From Saccopteryx bilineata (Eukaryota > Chordata > Mammalia > Chiroptera > Emballonuridae): a stretch of DNA of 64,000 bases. Made by a program: the position numbers and the translations under genes. Below, one piece after another: positions 1 through 13,200 of the stretch (positions are counted from its first letter, which is position 1; the number at the start of each line of letters is the position of its first letter). The DNA is taken from assembly GCF_036850765.1 (NCBI RefSeq), contig NC_089496.1, positions 103,998,767 to 104,062,766 on the forward strand, written 5' to 3'. Below the pieces are notes generated by a model. That model was not told the DNA's origin, made no database searches, and saw nothing but the letters and a program-made list of their open reading frames with translations.

Positions 1-529
1 GCCCTTACTGCAGAGGGCTCAGGGGGGTGGGGGGTGGGGGTTCCATCCCAAAGCTCCCTGGCCTGTCGCCAGCAAGCTAGGTAGTAGCTTTGCCCTCACT
101 GGGCCAGCAGACAGCATCCTCCCCAGGGCTGAACAGCTACCGAGATGTGGTGGCTGCTCACCATCCATAGCAGAGCTCACCCGGCTTGAGGGAGAGGCCA
201 CCTCAGGACCCCTGGCCGGGAAGGGTGAGAACACTCAGGGAGAAAGCCCTTGTGAATTCCAAAAAACAGGACCTGTACACCCTGCGTGCTGAGCGCCCAC
301 CGGAGGGCTCAGTGACTCCTAGCTGCCGCCGAGGACTGTTATGTGTCCTAAACAGGAGGGCAGGGACCACTGTGTGTCCCTATCAGCACCTCCTCCCCCT
401 AGATCCTGGCTCCACAGCGACAGACTTGAATGAAAAGGTCAACTAAATTTGTGATTCTAATTTTAGCCCTAGATGAGAAAAGTTGAAAGATGACTGGAGA
501 ATCGGTCTTCAGTTAGACAGCATATAACT
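1..529. other. 3' flank, nothing recognised
   Basis: GC-rich unique-looking sequence. The overlapping short ORFs on both strands lack any recognisable domain or codon signature. Confidence 0.6.
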
Positions 530-544
530 TAGAACCTTAGACTT

Positions 545-936
545 TTTTTTTTTTGTATTTTTCTGAAGCTGGAAACAGGGAGAGACAGTCAGACAAACTC
601 CGGCATGCGCCCGACCGGGATCCACCCGGCACACCCACCAGGGGGCGACGCTCTGCCCACCAGGGGGCGATGCTCTGCCCCTCCGGGGCGTCGTTCTGTT
701 GCGACCAGAGCCACTCCAGCGCCTGGGGCAGAGGCCACAGAGCCATCCCCAGCGCCCGGGCCATCTTTGCTCCAATGGAGCCTCGGCTGCAGGAGGGGAA
801 GAGAGAGACAGAGAGGAAGGAGGGGGGGGGGTGGAGAAGCAAATGGGCGCTTCTCCTATGTGCCCTGGCTGGGAATCGAACCAGGTCCCCCGCACGCCTG
901 GCCGACACTCTACCGCTGAGCCAACCAGCCAGGGCC
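545..936 (-). mobile_element. Group C tRNA-derived SINE, full length
   Basis: Read on the minus strand it starts GCCCTGGCTGGTTGG with an A-box-like GGCTCAGCGGTAG and a B-box-like GGTTCGATTCC, then a long GC-rich body and an A/T tail. It is flanked by a perfect 15-bp target duplication, TAGAACCTTAGACTT, at 530-544 and 937-951. The body holds two 22-bp-spaced copies of CCACCAGGGGGCG (635-647 and 657-669). Confidence 0.93.
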
Positions 937-951
937 TAGAACCTTAGACTT

Positions 952-1450
952 GCTCTAACCCGTGTGTGTCCCCACATACACATCCCCACATACATGGGGC
1001 GTGGGGCTGAAATGCACGTTTCCAGGTCCTGCTCAGACCTACAAAACCACAATCGCGGGAGGGTGGGGGTAAGGAGCGCCCCATACGTGAGCTCTCTTTC
1101 TAACCCTTGTTCCGGAACCCTTGTTCTAACCAATGAGAGGACAAAGGATTGTCAAGGGGAGGCCCGAGGCACCCTCTGGGACATGCTGAGGCCAGCCGGC
1201 CCAGGAGAAGGGACAGGGTGGTGGCCAGTGCTCCACCTGTTGGGAGGCAGGGAGACAAAAGGCTCTGGGGTCCTGCTGCAAGCTTATCTCGGCTGCGTGG
1301 AAGGGGACCCAGGCTCTAGCAGCGCTGTGAGCCAGAGAAGCAGCTCCACCCGCAGGCAGGCGGGGCCTCAGTCCAGTGGGGTCTTCAGGAAGAAGCGTGG
1401 CCCCTGGTCTGCGGTCCGCAGCCAGCAGTGAGGACAGTGTAGGGAATAAA
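952..1450. other. 3' flank, nothing recognised
   Basis: Unique-looking GC-rich sequence with overlapping ORFs on both strands and no identifiable product. Confidence 0.5.
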
Positions 1451-1454
1451 TAGT

Positions 1455-1620
1455 TCAGGCTGGGCTCCGATCTGAGTCTGGCCATGTCAGCTCTGCTGCC
1501 CCGGGTACCTCCCTGAGCCCCGGCTCCTCATCTGAAACTGGAAATCACCCGAGTTCCTGCTTCCTGGGGGCTGTGGGGAGAATGAGATGAGCAGGCTACT
1601 CAGCAGTGTTCACTTCTCCA
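1455..1620 (+). mobile_element. MIR SINE, degraded
   Basis: Retains the MIR order: a GAGTCTGGCCATGTC-type segment, then CCTCATCTGAAACTGGAAAT and a GGGAGAATGAGATGA segment. Heavily diverged. Confidence 0.5.
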
Positions 1621-1984
1621 GGCCCGCCCGGTGCCCCGACGCCTACCCGCATCCTTATTTCTGAGCTCCATCTCTGCTCCCAGATGGAAGCACCCCAGAC
1701 CCTTGGTCCCCTTCATCCCCAGCTCCCAGGCCCACCAGACCCTGGACCCCTACTGCCCCTCAGGGCAGGTAAAGGCTAACTCACCCTCGATCAGGTTCAT
1801 CCCATCTTTAACTGTCCATCAGGGCCAATCAGACCAGAAGGAGATTTCCAGGGTGGCCCTGAAGAGTTACTAGCATTTCAGCTGCCAAATGAGCCCGTCT
1901 GAGCAGCACTTAAGGGGTGAATGATTGGTTCCTAGCAAGTGTCCTAAGATACAGAGGGGCTCAGAACCGCATTCCCCCTCTAGG

Positions 1985-2245
1985 GTCTGCAGTGGCCTGG
2001 AATTAAGAGCACGTCTTTAGGAACAGATCCAAGTGGGACCCAGCTCTACGCCCTGGTAGCTGAGGGACTTTGGATAAGTTACTTCATTTCCCTGAACCCC
2101 ATTTAACCTACCAGGAAAATGGAGTTGAAAATGTTAGTAGCTCTCTTAGGAAATGTCTTTGGGGGTTACGTGCCACCGTGGATATAAAGTGCTGAGCCCA
2201 CAGCCTGACAAGGAACACACTCAATAGTTGAAAGCTACTGTTTTT
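1985..2245 (+). mobile_element. MIR SINE, nearly full length
   Basis: Shows the MIR head (TTAAGAGCACG), the core TTTGGATAAGTTACTTCATTT and the tail with GTGCTGAGCCCACAG followed by ACACTCAATAGTTG. Confidence 0.75.
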
Positions 2246-2515
2246 AACCAGGACTTCAATTCTGAGACCACACACAGCCTCGGCCAGAGGCTGAGGTACA
2301 GATCTAGTAAGATTACCATGGAAATCATCTAACCTAATCCGTGGTGGCTGCTCAGTGGCTGTTTATTGAGGGGGGTATTTTTTTTTTGTCTTTTTTTTTT
2401 TAAAGACATCTCATTTTAGCCCAAAAAGAAAGTTAAAAGGCAACTTGAGCAATGGCTTCGGCTAGACAGACAGTAGGATAGTTACCCCTGCCGTGCTAAT
2501 GGCTTTCCTTTAAAG

Positions 2516-2704
2516 CAGGGGTCCCCAAACTTTTTACACAGGGGGCCAGTTCACTGTCCCTCAGACCGTTGGAGGGCCGCCACATACAGTGCTCCTCTCA
2601 CTGACCACCAATGAAAAAGGTGCCCCTTCCGGAAATGCGGCGGGCCGGATAAATGGCCTCAGGGGGCCACATGCAGCCTGTGGGCCGTAGTTTGGAGACG
2701 CCTG
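2516..2704. mobile_element. Non-autonomous hAT MITE with perfect TSD
   Basis: 189 bp. The left end reads CAGGGGTCCCCAAACT and the right end AGTTTGGAGACGCCTG, a near-perfect terminal inverted repeat. It is flanked by the identical 8-bp duplication CTTTAAAG (2508-2515 and 2705-2712), the hallmark of hAT transposition. Internal sequence is GC-rich and noncoding. Low divergence of the ends suggests a fairly young insertion, in keeping with known bat hAT activity. Confidence 0.92.
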
Positions 2705-2712
2705 CTTTAAAG

Positions 2713-4364
2713 GGTCATTTAAACTCATTCTAGTCATAGCCATTCTCATTCGGCCCAGTGGATCAGAGTGGGGAGTTAAACTGCAGTCACATTTGTTCCA
2801 AAAGGCAGAGCTGAGATCTGCCTGCCCCCAAAGAACTGGGCTCTTAACGGGGGCTCTGTACCGAATGTCAGGAGGAAAAGCAGCTCCAGTTCTCACACTT
2901 GACTGTCTCGCCAGATGGAAGGGAACAGATGACAAGGCCCTAAGCAGTCCTCCACCATCACCCTCCCTCCACATGGAGCCCAGGGTGCTGCCGGGCCAGG
3001 CACACAGACAGAGCCGCCCTGGAGAGGAGGCGGCCCTGGAGGGGGAGCGGCAGTGTAACCGAGCCCCTCCGGAGTCAGGCGTGGAGAATGGGGTGAACGG
3101 TAATATTCTCACGGGGACACCAGGCTGGCGCAGAGCGTGTCACCAAGCAAAGACTTGCTAAGCGGGGCTGTTATTCCTAGATAGCCTCGTTTAGAGGACA
3201 GAAACTGAGGCCGGGAACTGTGTCCTCCTCAAGACCCAGCGAGGCCGGGGTGGTGGTGGGGGTCCTTCCAGATATCACACGGTGGGCAACAAGAGAGTCA
3301 CCCTTGCCCCCGCCCACCCCCAATCATTAGAGCCCAATGTGTGTGTGTGGAGGAGCAAGAGTCTCCAAACAATGCCTGTGGCCCGCCCATCCCTCCCTGG
3401 ACCAGCCTGGCTCCACTCAGGAAACCCAGGACCAGCCCTCAGGTTGTCCTGTGACTGCTGCTGTGCAACAGAAATACACGCACGGGGGCCTGGGACTTGG
3501 AAATGCATTTCCACTCTGCGGGCACCAGGGCCAGAGCAAGTTACAAACGGCCAGCGGAGGCCACAGTGTCCTGCAGCTCATTAGTGCTGACCGGCACGTG
3601 GAGAGCCATGCCGATGACATCCGCTCACTCGGGCAGAGGCTCGGCCGTGCCGGACAGGGGCTGGGCTGAGCGGACATCTGCTTTCTCTGCCGGTGGGTGA
3701 CGAGTGGGCTCTTAGGGACGAAATCCCTGCTGCCTCCATTCTGGGAACCTCGGGTTTGAGAATCAACTGCAACATCTCCCTTTTCAGAGACAAAAATGCA
3801 GAGAAAGAAACCGTCAAGTCTCCATCTTTTAAATATATTTATTGGTTCACTACCTTGTTTCAACAAAGACCCCCTCTAGGGAAAGGACCACACGGCGGCA
3901 AGAGCTCCAGAGATCTCCTGGGGGGTCTTAGAGTCCTTGGGCTGCAAGCAACAAGCAGTGACCTTGACCCTTTAAGGTGAAGGGAAGGCCATCAATGAAG
4001 GAAAGGTGGTCACCAAGTGGAAAGCTGAGCTGAAGAGCCAGCCTTGGGGGGGGGGGCGAGGACCTGCAGCTCCGGGATTCAGCAGGAGGAACCCCAGCCC
4101 AGTCCCGGTGTTCCCACTCCTGGGAAGCACCAGCACCTGCTGCCCTTTCCAGACTTCAACGCACTCCATACACGAGTCCAACTCCAGGGTAGAAAGTTTG
4201 GTTGGCTTGGGCCACGTGCCACTCTGATTGCTGGGGTAGGTAGGACTTGACCAGCAATGCCCCCAAGACTGCATTCAACAGGGAGAAGCAGTTCCCTGCA
4301 ATCAATTATATGAAGAAGGGCAGAGGAGGCCGAGCAGATCCAAACAGTGTTCACCAACATGGCC
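2713..4364. other. 3' flank, nothing recognised
   Basis: GC-moderate, unique-looking sequence with many overlapping short ORFs on both strands and no recognisable product. Confidence 0.5.
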
Positions 4365-4367
4365 TAA

Positions 4368-4480
4368 TATTTTGTTTTACAGATGAAGAGACTGAAGGTC
4401 AGAGTGGGTAAGTGACTTGCCTGATGAATTAACAGTGGAGCCAAAATCTCCAGCCTGGTACAGATTCTAGAATGAGCTCT
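4368..4480 (-). mobile_element. MIR SINE fragment
   Basis: Contains TTTTACAGATGAAGAGACTG followed by GTAAGTGACTTGCCTGATG, the reverse complement of the MIR core. Confidence 0.7.
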
Positions 4481-7085
4481 CCCTACAACAGGGCTCAGCC
4501 TCCTGAGCTTCAAGGAAACTAAACATACCCGAGAGAACCTTATTTCCCAGCCAGAGACTCAAGCTCTGTCCAGCTTTTCCCTTATTTGTAGGTTCTAGGT
4601 GTTCCAGTCAGAGCTGTGACTACCTTCTTAGTTGTTTCAAGATTCTAGATTTGGACCACCATGACTTTTAAACGACAGCACATCAGTTCACAGAGAAGTG
4701 GGAAGCGTTGCTGTGTTTGTGTACGTACGCGTGTGGAAAACAAGGCTGCGTGGAATCAGAGGTCTCTGCTTCGCCGTCCCCCAGAGGTTGCCATGAGCAG
4801 TAGCCACAGTTCCATGTAGTCGGCTCATGCAACCAATCACCATCCTCCCTTCTGTCTATTGAGATCTGGCTGTGAACAGGTGCCTCCTCCTGAGGCCACT
4901 GGGAGGTTGAGGCCAGCCACAGCCTCAAGAAGTTTCCTAATGAACCTAAGACCACCATGGTGGTCCCATTCTCCTTCCCAGTTATTAGTTTGGCATGTTC
5001 TTGGGTCCCAACTTCTTCCCCAGTGAGAAGTGAGGCTAACTCTCCTGGTGGGCATCCGGGAAGTTCCCTTGCTCTTAAAGAGATGTTGGGGGACAAAGAC
5101 TTCCTCTCCAGTGGTGGTTGTCGCATCTGACAACGGCGGCAGCCCAGCGAGAACGAGGGAGGCAGTATGACATGGCGACCACTGAGGCTGGCCAAGCAGA
5201 AGTCTGGACGTCTGGGTGCCTGAGGTCCACGAGCTGCTGGAGTTTTTGACTCTAGAACCTCCCAAACTTGGAACTTCCGTGAGATAATACATCTCTTGTG
5301 ATGCTTAAGCTAGGGGTCTCCAGAGCAAACAAGATGCACATGGGGCAGAGAGGAAACACGATTTACATGTTTTCAGGGGTAAAGCTTGGCCGACACACAC
5401 ACTGCACGTGTAAGTGGTCAGGTAGCCGGAGACAGCCGGGCTATCCCGAAAGGGCTGGGGAGCTCCACAGGCAGAGGGCTTGACGCCGGTCCGTCCTTTC
5501 AGAGGACTAGAAAATTGTGTGCTCGCCACAAGGCAACTGGACCGACCCATCTTACTAGCTTACATACGGGCCTCTTTACAAGATTCTGAGATGGGAAGAT
5601 TTAAACCCCAAAACCAGTTTATTGGTTATCTCACAGCAACATTCTTAGAAGTTGTGTCAAACTAAAAGATATACGTTTTATTGATAAAAAGACAAATGTT
5701 TGCAATTCGTCAACTTTTTTGTGTGTGTGGTGGTGACAAGCGCTTATCAGTAATATGCAACCTGGAAAGTACTAAAATAAAAAGAACAGACTTCCCTTGA
5801 CCCTTCAAGGTAAAGATGATAGACTAACAGTGAGTAAGTAGCCATTTTTCTGAAAGAAATTCATGTTAAATGCATTTTGAAAATGGTTCGCCATGCTTTG
5901 AGCTTTGGGAAAATGTGCTGCCCAAAATAACCTATACAAATTCCTGTTAAGTACACACTTAAACTTGGAAAATGAAATCCCAAGATGAGTTCTGGTAGGT
6001 GCTGGACCCAGTTGTTACCAACAGCAATCACGCTACACTCCCATTTATTGAGCAAAAACAAGTTACCGACTGTGAGAAAGATGGAAATTTATTATAAAGA
6101 TTTCAACCAACACTTTTTCAGACTGGTGGATGGAATTGGAAAATGGTTGTTCTTCAGTAGAGCACAGTACTTTGGACCCACAAATCTTAATGAAGCTGCT
6201 TTTACAGCTACAATAACCATTCAAATAAACTTACCTTGGAACCTGATAGTAAGTTGTTTTCATTATAAAGTGTTAAAACCAGGAATTGCAAAAATAATGA
6301 GGCATTTTTAATCATATGGCTCTCACTAAAAGGAAAATGTTTTAGAAAAGGGGAAAGGCGTTTTTTTTAAACCACAAATACACACATAAATACTTTAAAA
6401 TATTGTTACATCTTTTTTTTTCTATTTTTGTCTTCATGTATTAGGATATTACACAAACATTAACTTATAAAGATCTACATACATCTATACATACACACAT
6501 GCTAGGGGTAGCATTTCACGCCACTGTGTGGATACCTTTAGAACAAACCTCTCCAGGCCCAAGAAAACATGAACTATACTGTGTCTAGTTTTTATAACTT
6601 AATGGACTTTGGTGAATGGTGTAATAGGAACCAATTTAATTTTCGCCAGTTATACATACTAACAGCTTTTATTGAATAATCCATCACGGCTGGAATTCTT
6701 TCAAAAAGCCATCTTTCATGTACTCTAACCTCTTAAACATATTTGGGTCTATTTTTTAAAAACAATTTTCTATTACCCTCGTCTATTTTTATCCCAGTGT
6801 AAAACACTAACTGCACTTTAGAAACATTCATCATTTTCTGGTACTGCAAGTTCCTTTTATTCCCCCTTTCAATGAAGACTTCCCTATCTTCATGTTCATA
6901 CTTCCATATGGTTTTTAAAAAGTCACATATTTTTTTAAAAAACAAAGAAAATGAAAATTATTTTTTTAAAAAGCCATTTCTGTGTATTCCTTTCATTACC
7001 TTCATCTAATGGGTTCATATATATACTTTTGCTTTTTCCTGTTGTTATTGAACCTTCTATGAGGCCATTTTTGATGCTCCCGTTA
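4481..7085. other. 3' flank, nothing recognised
   Basis: Unique-looking sequence that becomes AT-rich after about 5600. I see no gene; some of the AT-rich part may be old L1 but I could not align it with confidence. Confidence 0.4.
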
Positions 7086-8099
7086 TATAAGCATACTATA
7101 ATTTAATTACTCCTAATTTCTTTGAGGTACAATTGACCCCTAACATTATATTAGTTTCAAACGTACATCGTGGATTTTTAATTTGTTAAAATGCCCCGTG
7201 GCATTTGGATTGGGTTCGCACTGAATCCTCAGCATTCACTCAACCGACACGGTTACCGTGGTCATGCTCCCATTTCCAAGTGCTTATAAGCCCCTCTGCC
7301 CCACACCCCCAGAAAACCACGATCTTGAATGTTAATTCTTTTCTTTAGTTTTACTACTTATGCATTCTGAAACAATGTGTTTTTCCTGTTTTCGACCTTT
7401 AAGTCAAGGTACCCACGCTGAGTGTATTTTTCTGACATGCTTCTTTTATGAGCATGAAGTGATTCACCTATGCTGGTCTTGGCTACACTTGCTGGTCTTG
7501 GCTACACTTGCCGCTCCATAGAATTCCATTACACACACACAATCACCTCCTCGTTCTACTGGAGACGGGCCTTTGGTTATTACAAATAATGGTGCTGTGA
7601 CTTTCCCCGTACATGTGCCTTGGGTGTATACACCCACACACGAGTCGCTCTAACAGCAGGAATCCTGGGCTGCAAGCTACACCTGTGTCCACCTTCACTA
7701 ATAGTTTCCCAAGAGTGACACTGCCGACTCACATGCCAACAGGAGCAGATGGAATCTCCCCAACTGGTATTTTCTGACATCTTAGTTGCTGCCAATTTGA
7801 TGGCTGGAAAACAGTATTTATGGTTTCAGTATACATTTCAATGTTCAACTAACAAAGTTGAACATTTTTTCATGTTTATGGGCCATTCCTGTTCCTTCTA
7901 TAAATTGCCTCCTTGTGTTTTTATTGTGCCCATTTATCTCCCCAATTGCTTTGGTTACAGATTTGCATCGAGGTGCTCTTTAACAGTTATGTACATATTG
8001 TGATCACCTGTACCCTATTTCAGTTTGGGCTTATTTTTTCATTCTATGACGTTTGGTAAACAAAAGTACTTGCTATCAATGTAGCCAAATTAGCTTTTA

Positions 8100-8236
8100 A
8101 AAAATGTTTAATGTTTATTTTATTGATTTTAGATAGAGGAAGGGAGAGGGAGGAAGGGAGATGAAGAAAGGGAGGAAAGCAGGGAGGGAAAGGGAGAAGG
8201 GGAGAGGGAGAAAGGGAGAGGCAGAGGAGGGGGGGG

Positions 8237-8274
<38 letters not shown>

Positions 8275-8335
8275 TTCCTCTATGTGCCCTGACCACATAC
8301 AGTGTTGATCAAACTGGCAACCTCTGTGCTTCAGG
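8100..8335 (-). mobile_element. VES-like (group D) SINE with expanded GA tract
   Basis: The + strand shows the reverse-complement tail (TTTATTGATTTTAGATAGAG), a purine-rich stretch and GA repeats (8240-8270), then CTATGTGCCCTGACCACATA and GATCAAACTGGCAACCTCTG near the B box. Confidence 0.7.
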
Positions 8336-8577
8336 ACAATGCTAACCAGTTATTTTCCACCTTTTTTTTTCATGGCACAAACACACACTAATTACTAAGG
8401 TCAGTGCCCCTGACTAAATACAACCATTTTCATCTCATGGCACAAATAAATTAGTTACTAAAGAAGAAGAGGTCAGGGCCCCTTTTTCTTTATTAATTAT
8501 ATAGTTCATGAGTGCGTGAGAAACAAAGGTTGAAAATAACCAATCGAGCTATCCGGGCAGGGCCCAAATTATCTTTT

Positions 8578-8771
8578 TTTTTTTAACTTTTTTTTATTTA
8601 TTTATTCATTTTAGAGGAGAGGGAGAGAGGAGAGACAGAGAGAGAGAAGAGGGGGAGGAGCTGGAAGCATCAACTCCCATATGTGCCTTGACCAGGCAAG
8701 CCCAGGGTTTCGAACCGGCGACCTCAGCATTTCCAGGTCGACGCTTTATCCACTGCGCCACCACAGGTCAG
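8578..8771 (-). mobile_element. Group A tRNA-derived SINE with TSD
   Basis: The minus strand reads GCCTGACCTGTGGTGGCGCA with A box and a B box in GGTTCGAAACC, then a TCTCTC-rich tail. The duplication GCCCAAATTATCTTTT flanks it (8562-8577, 8772-8787). Confidence 0.92.
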
Positions 8772-9928
8772 GCCCAAATTATCTTTTAATTAACAATTTG
8801 CACTTGGTGTTGTTTACAAAGTTCTTACCTTCCCTAAAGTCATTTAAAAAATGCTCCCATATTGTCTTGTAAAGTTTTATAAATTTAAGTTTCTGGCAGA
8901 AATCTTTAATCCACCTGGGACCAACTTTTGTGCCTGGTGGAAAGAAGTCCGATTCTTTCTCTTCCTGTGTGAAGAGTTACTGACGCCCCATGTATAACCC
9001 CCTACCCTTCTCCCCACTGATCTGCAGGGACAGCTGCCCATTTAATAATCAAGTTCCCGGAACACGAGTGGATCAGTTGCTGAGCTCTTTCTTCTTCTTC
9101 ATTTCCACATCGTTTTAATCACAATGTTGGACGCTGAGTTTTTACAATTTGGTGGGGCTTACTCCTCCTCATTCTTTCTTAGGAATGTCTTAGATATCGT
9201 TGGTCCTTTGTTCTTCCATTTATATTCTAGGATCAGCTTGTCAAGTACCTCAATGAAAACCATTGGGATGATTTATTGGAATTGCATTAGTTTATTAACC
9301 AATTTGTAAACAGAGTCAAGACCTACATGAACTTTTTATCTATCACAGTCTCTTTGCACGTTTAGGTCAGTAAAGGTGGTTTTAAAAAATATTTTCTCAC
9401 TAAAAGGCATATACGTGTTATTAAAATTCATCCTTAGGTACTTTATATTTTTGTTCCTAACATAAGTTTTATTTAATTATGTTTAAATTTTTTAAAGCCA
9501 TTATTGCTTGTAGCTGGTACATGAAAATGTAATTGCCATTTGCACATTGACTTCATTCTAGCAACTCTGATAAACTCTTAAGTCTCCTAATTTGCCTCGT
9601 AGGTGCTTTGGATTTTCATAGACAACCTAATCATGCAATGTTAATCCATGAATAGATGAGTCATAGTAATTGATTTCCTAATATTAACCAATTTGCATTT
9701 CTGAGATAAATCCAATTTGGTCATCTGTTATACTTTAAATATAATATTAGATTTAGTTTGCAAAAATGCTTATTACTGGAGGGTACAAAGGGGGAGATAC
9801 ATATATCTCCATCAGATCAAATTCATTAACTGTGCTATTTAAATCTTCTATGCTCTTAATGATCATTAATTTTGTCTCCTGCATGATCTATTAATTAATG
9901 AGGGTGGTGTGTTAAAAATGCGTGTTAG

Positions 9929-10123
9929 GCCTGACCTGTGGTGGTGCAGTGGTTAAAGCGTCGACCTGGAAATGCTGAGGTCGCCGGTTCGAAACCCTAG
10001 GCTTGCCTGGTCAAGGTACATATGGGAGTTGATGCTTCCAGCTCCTTCCCCCTTTTCTCTCTCTGTCTCTTCTCTCTCTCTCTCTCTGTCTCTTCCTCTC
10101 CTCTCTAAAATGAATAAATTTTA
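9929..10123 (+). mobile_element. Group A tRNA-derived SINE with TSD
   Basis: Starts GCCTGACCTGTGGTGG, contains GGTTCGAAACCC, and ends in a TCTCTC tail and A-rich end. The 15-bp duplication AAAAATGCRTGTTAG has one mismatch (9914-9928, 10124-10138). Inserted into the antisense L1. Confidence 0.93.
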
Positions 10124-10299
10124 AAAAATGCATGTTAGTAGATTAATCTATTTTTCCTTGTAGTTGTGGCCATTTCGTTATATATTTTGAGGTATATTAC
10201 TAGTCACTTAGGTGCATAATTAATAAGTTTAGAAGTTATGTCCTTCTAGAAAATTAAGCCCAATGCCATACATAGGAGCCCTATCACTAGCAGCCTGGG

Positions 10300-13200
10300 A
10301 TGGGGGGGGGGAGCGGGCTTAATATTAATATGGGGAAACTTAGGTTCAGAAAAATAATTCACCCAAGAACATACACAACTGGTTAAGATTTAAACTTTTG
10401 CTCTTATAGTCTATGTATGATCTTCTTTCTACTATATCATGTTTTTTGAAATTTAAATGTTTCAGAATTTTGAATTATTGAGAAATAGACCAACAGAGAA
10501 AATAAACATATATAAACATATATTAAGAACTGACTCTAGTAAAAAAAAGTTGTATGCTCAGTTTGAAAAAACAATTGCTAACAGAAAGAGAGCACTTGAA
10601 CAGCTCCCTATTTTGAGGGAAAAACACTTGAAGGAAAATGTCAGGTGATTTAAATGCAGAGAAAAAGAAAAGATAAAGTCACTAAATCCAGCTCCGTGTA
10701 GTAATCAAAGTAGACACCATTCCAACACAGCTTAGGTTATAAAAAAGGGAGGATGAAAAATGGCATCCTCCATTCTGAGAACCCTGTAGGCAAGGACACT
10801 TGCAAAGAGACAGTGAGAGAAATTAAAATTATAAAGATTTCAACAAACCTTAGGAGAGATAACTAATTTCATAGCAAGAAAACACAAAGGCTTATTTTGT
10901 AAAAAGCATGGTATAATCAATGCAAAAAAAACCCAAGTCAGAAGATTTGATTAAAAATCCAAAATGTATCCAGTGTTTAAAAAAGAAAAACTACATATAT
11001 ATGTACATATGTATACATACTGCATATGTATATAGTGAAATACACACACATTGTTTTCCGTCACTGGTCAAGATGGACACACCCTCTGCGGGCTAATGAA
11101 CCATGGCAGAACAGACATGTGCTGGGCGTGGTTATTACCTGGGAGGCATTCCGAATGTACTATCAGCAAAACCATTACATTCCACATTATAACAAAGTTC
11201 CAGTGGACCAGGTATCAACATAACAAGGCGAAGGACACCTGTACAAGATTTATTTCATTAACCACAATGTTTTAGAGTGACAGTTTACCCCCTAATACAG
11301 AAGGACTGAATGATTCAAAACAGCCAAGGGCTGAAGGTCAGAACCCAAGTCAGTGGCCTAAATCCCTGGTCAGTAAGTTTCACTCACATTTTGTTTTCCT
11401 TGCGTTTATAAAAGAGCTCTGCCATGCTTTCCAACAAACCAGCACCACCAGGGCTAGACCTCGCCGCTCTGGCTCATCCTTGCTCTGGCTGTGCTGGTGG
11501 GCAGCAAAGCCTCTTATCTGCCTTGACCTTCCATCTACTCATAAGCATTCCTGTTCCCGCCATAGCTCTCCACAAATTCACATGTGAATAATTTCCCCTG
11601 AATCGCACAGCTCTAATATTGACAAACAGGACTAATGAGAGCAATTAAACTGTCATCTGTTTCACAAAACACACCCTTCTAGGAGAATATCCAGTCTTAC
11701 TGCATTTAGTACCTAGTCACAACATTAAAATGACATGTGGGAATCAATACAAAAAACTTTTTTTTCAACCCACTGAATTCATCCAAGAGCCACACTCTAA
11801 ATTTCCCAGAATTGTAAGCCACGACATCTTTCTAAACAATCCAGTCCAGCCAGAACTGAAGCCCATTTCCAACCAGCAGGGTACAGCATATACTAAGGTC
11901 TTGTAAGTGTGCACCTCCGATTAGCATTTTCTGTAGCTCGCCTACAGCCACGCCCTCCACCAACATGAGCGGAAACAGTAGGACTGTGCCACTCAGCTGT
12001 GCAAGAGGCTCAAGTAGGGTCTTGACCAGTGGAGGTGGGCAAGTGTCAATGACTTAACTGATAAACAGTGGGGACAGAAGAATCACTTCCCTTGGAAAAG
12101 AATAGGGGTCCTTTCATATACAGCGTGGGGCAAAAAAGGTTTTACAGCTGTTCAGTATGCAAAATACAGAGTTTATTCTTGTAGTATTTTATTATAGTAC
12201 TGTCCATACAAACAACTGAAAATCCACTTGGTGCCCCACCCTGTATCCTGGTGGCCAGAAACTAGGCCAAATTTCAGCAAGGTAATGAAAATAATCAGAA
12301 AGCCATTTCTCCATAAAGTACTATGACCTCTATTTTAACTTCTGATAAACTTCTGAATTTTGTCTTATGCAATCATATGAAAACAATAATCACAACCAAA
12401 AAGTCCTATGACCCTCTTAAAGGTGTTAGCCAAGAAATTCACATTCTGATCTTCAATTTTAAGGCTCCCCTAAGAGGCCTCGACCTGGAGTAAACATAAT
12501 ACTCTGAAGCTCAGTAAGACACCATAAAGAATTTAACTGAAAACATCCAAACAAGGGTTTCACAGCGAATGTAGGTTATTTTGTGTTGCTTTTTAATGGT
12601 CAAGTTTCTTATATCTCAGATTAGTGTATTCCTAAAACAAGGTTGAATTATTTTAATAACAGTTGCTTATTAAACAATTGGCTTTTGGCTTAAGGGCTAT
12701 ACCTCTTGCACGATAATCATGGAAATAATTGTAATAAAATAGAAAAAGAACATGAAAGAAAAAACAGCCAGCTAACAACACGACAACACATCTGCAAGAT
12801 TACTCTGGGGGAGTAAACGGGCTTACTAAAGACTGTGGTCCACGTGCTCCTGCTCACTTCACACCTGCAGATCAATGGCATCTGCCAGATCGCCACGCCC
12901 TCTGCTATGTGCAGACAGCGGCGCGGTTCTCTGTGCAGAAGGCCATCCAGATCCCTGTGCAGTCAGTACAGAATATTGCGAGGTGATGCATGTGCAAACT
13001 CTTCCTGAGGAATTCTTTTCGTGTGCAAATCTGCAACCCCACAGAAAGCATCTACATGTAGCCAGGAGGCCTGCAGTTTCAGGGGGCAGCCGCGCTGGGG
13101 ATGCACGTGCAGTGTTCATGACCTTGAGCATCCATTCTTCTGCAGTCCTCATCCTATACCCCAAAGAAATGGAGGGGAGCTACCTCAAACTTTAAAGGGG

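Larger units (their letters stand above)
7090..10230 (-). mobile_element. L1 (LINE-1) 3' part, antisense on the + strand, SINE-interrupted
   Basis: On the + strand this reads as reverse-complemented L1. About 7110-8040 is the 3' UTR and C-terminal ORF2 region (TTGAGGTACAATTGACCCC; ATAATGGTGCTGTGACTTT; TGCCAACAGGAGCAGATGG). About 8780-9928 and 10139-10230 continue into upstream ORF2 (TAGGATCAGCTTGTCAAGTA; CATTTCTGAGATAAATCCAA). Many frame breaks; inactive. Three SINEs interrupt it. It lies in the same sense as CACUL1, at or just past its 3' end. Confidence 0.8.

Noticed and set aside
553..947. ORFs of 82-128 codons on both strands
   Set aside because: They fall wholly or mostly inside a group C SINE with clear target duplications; the open frames come from its GC-rich body.
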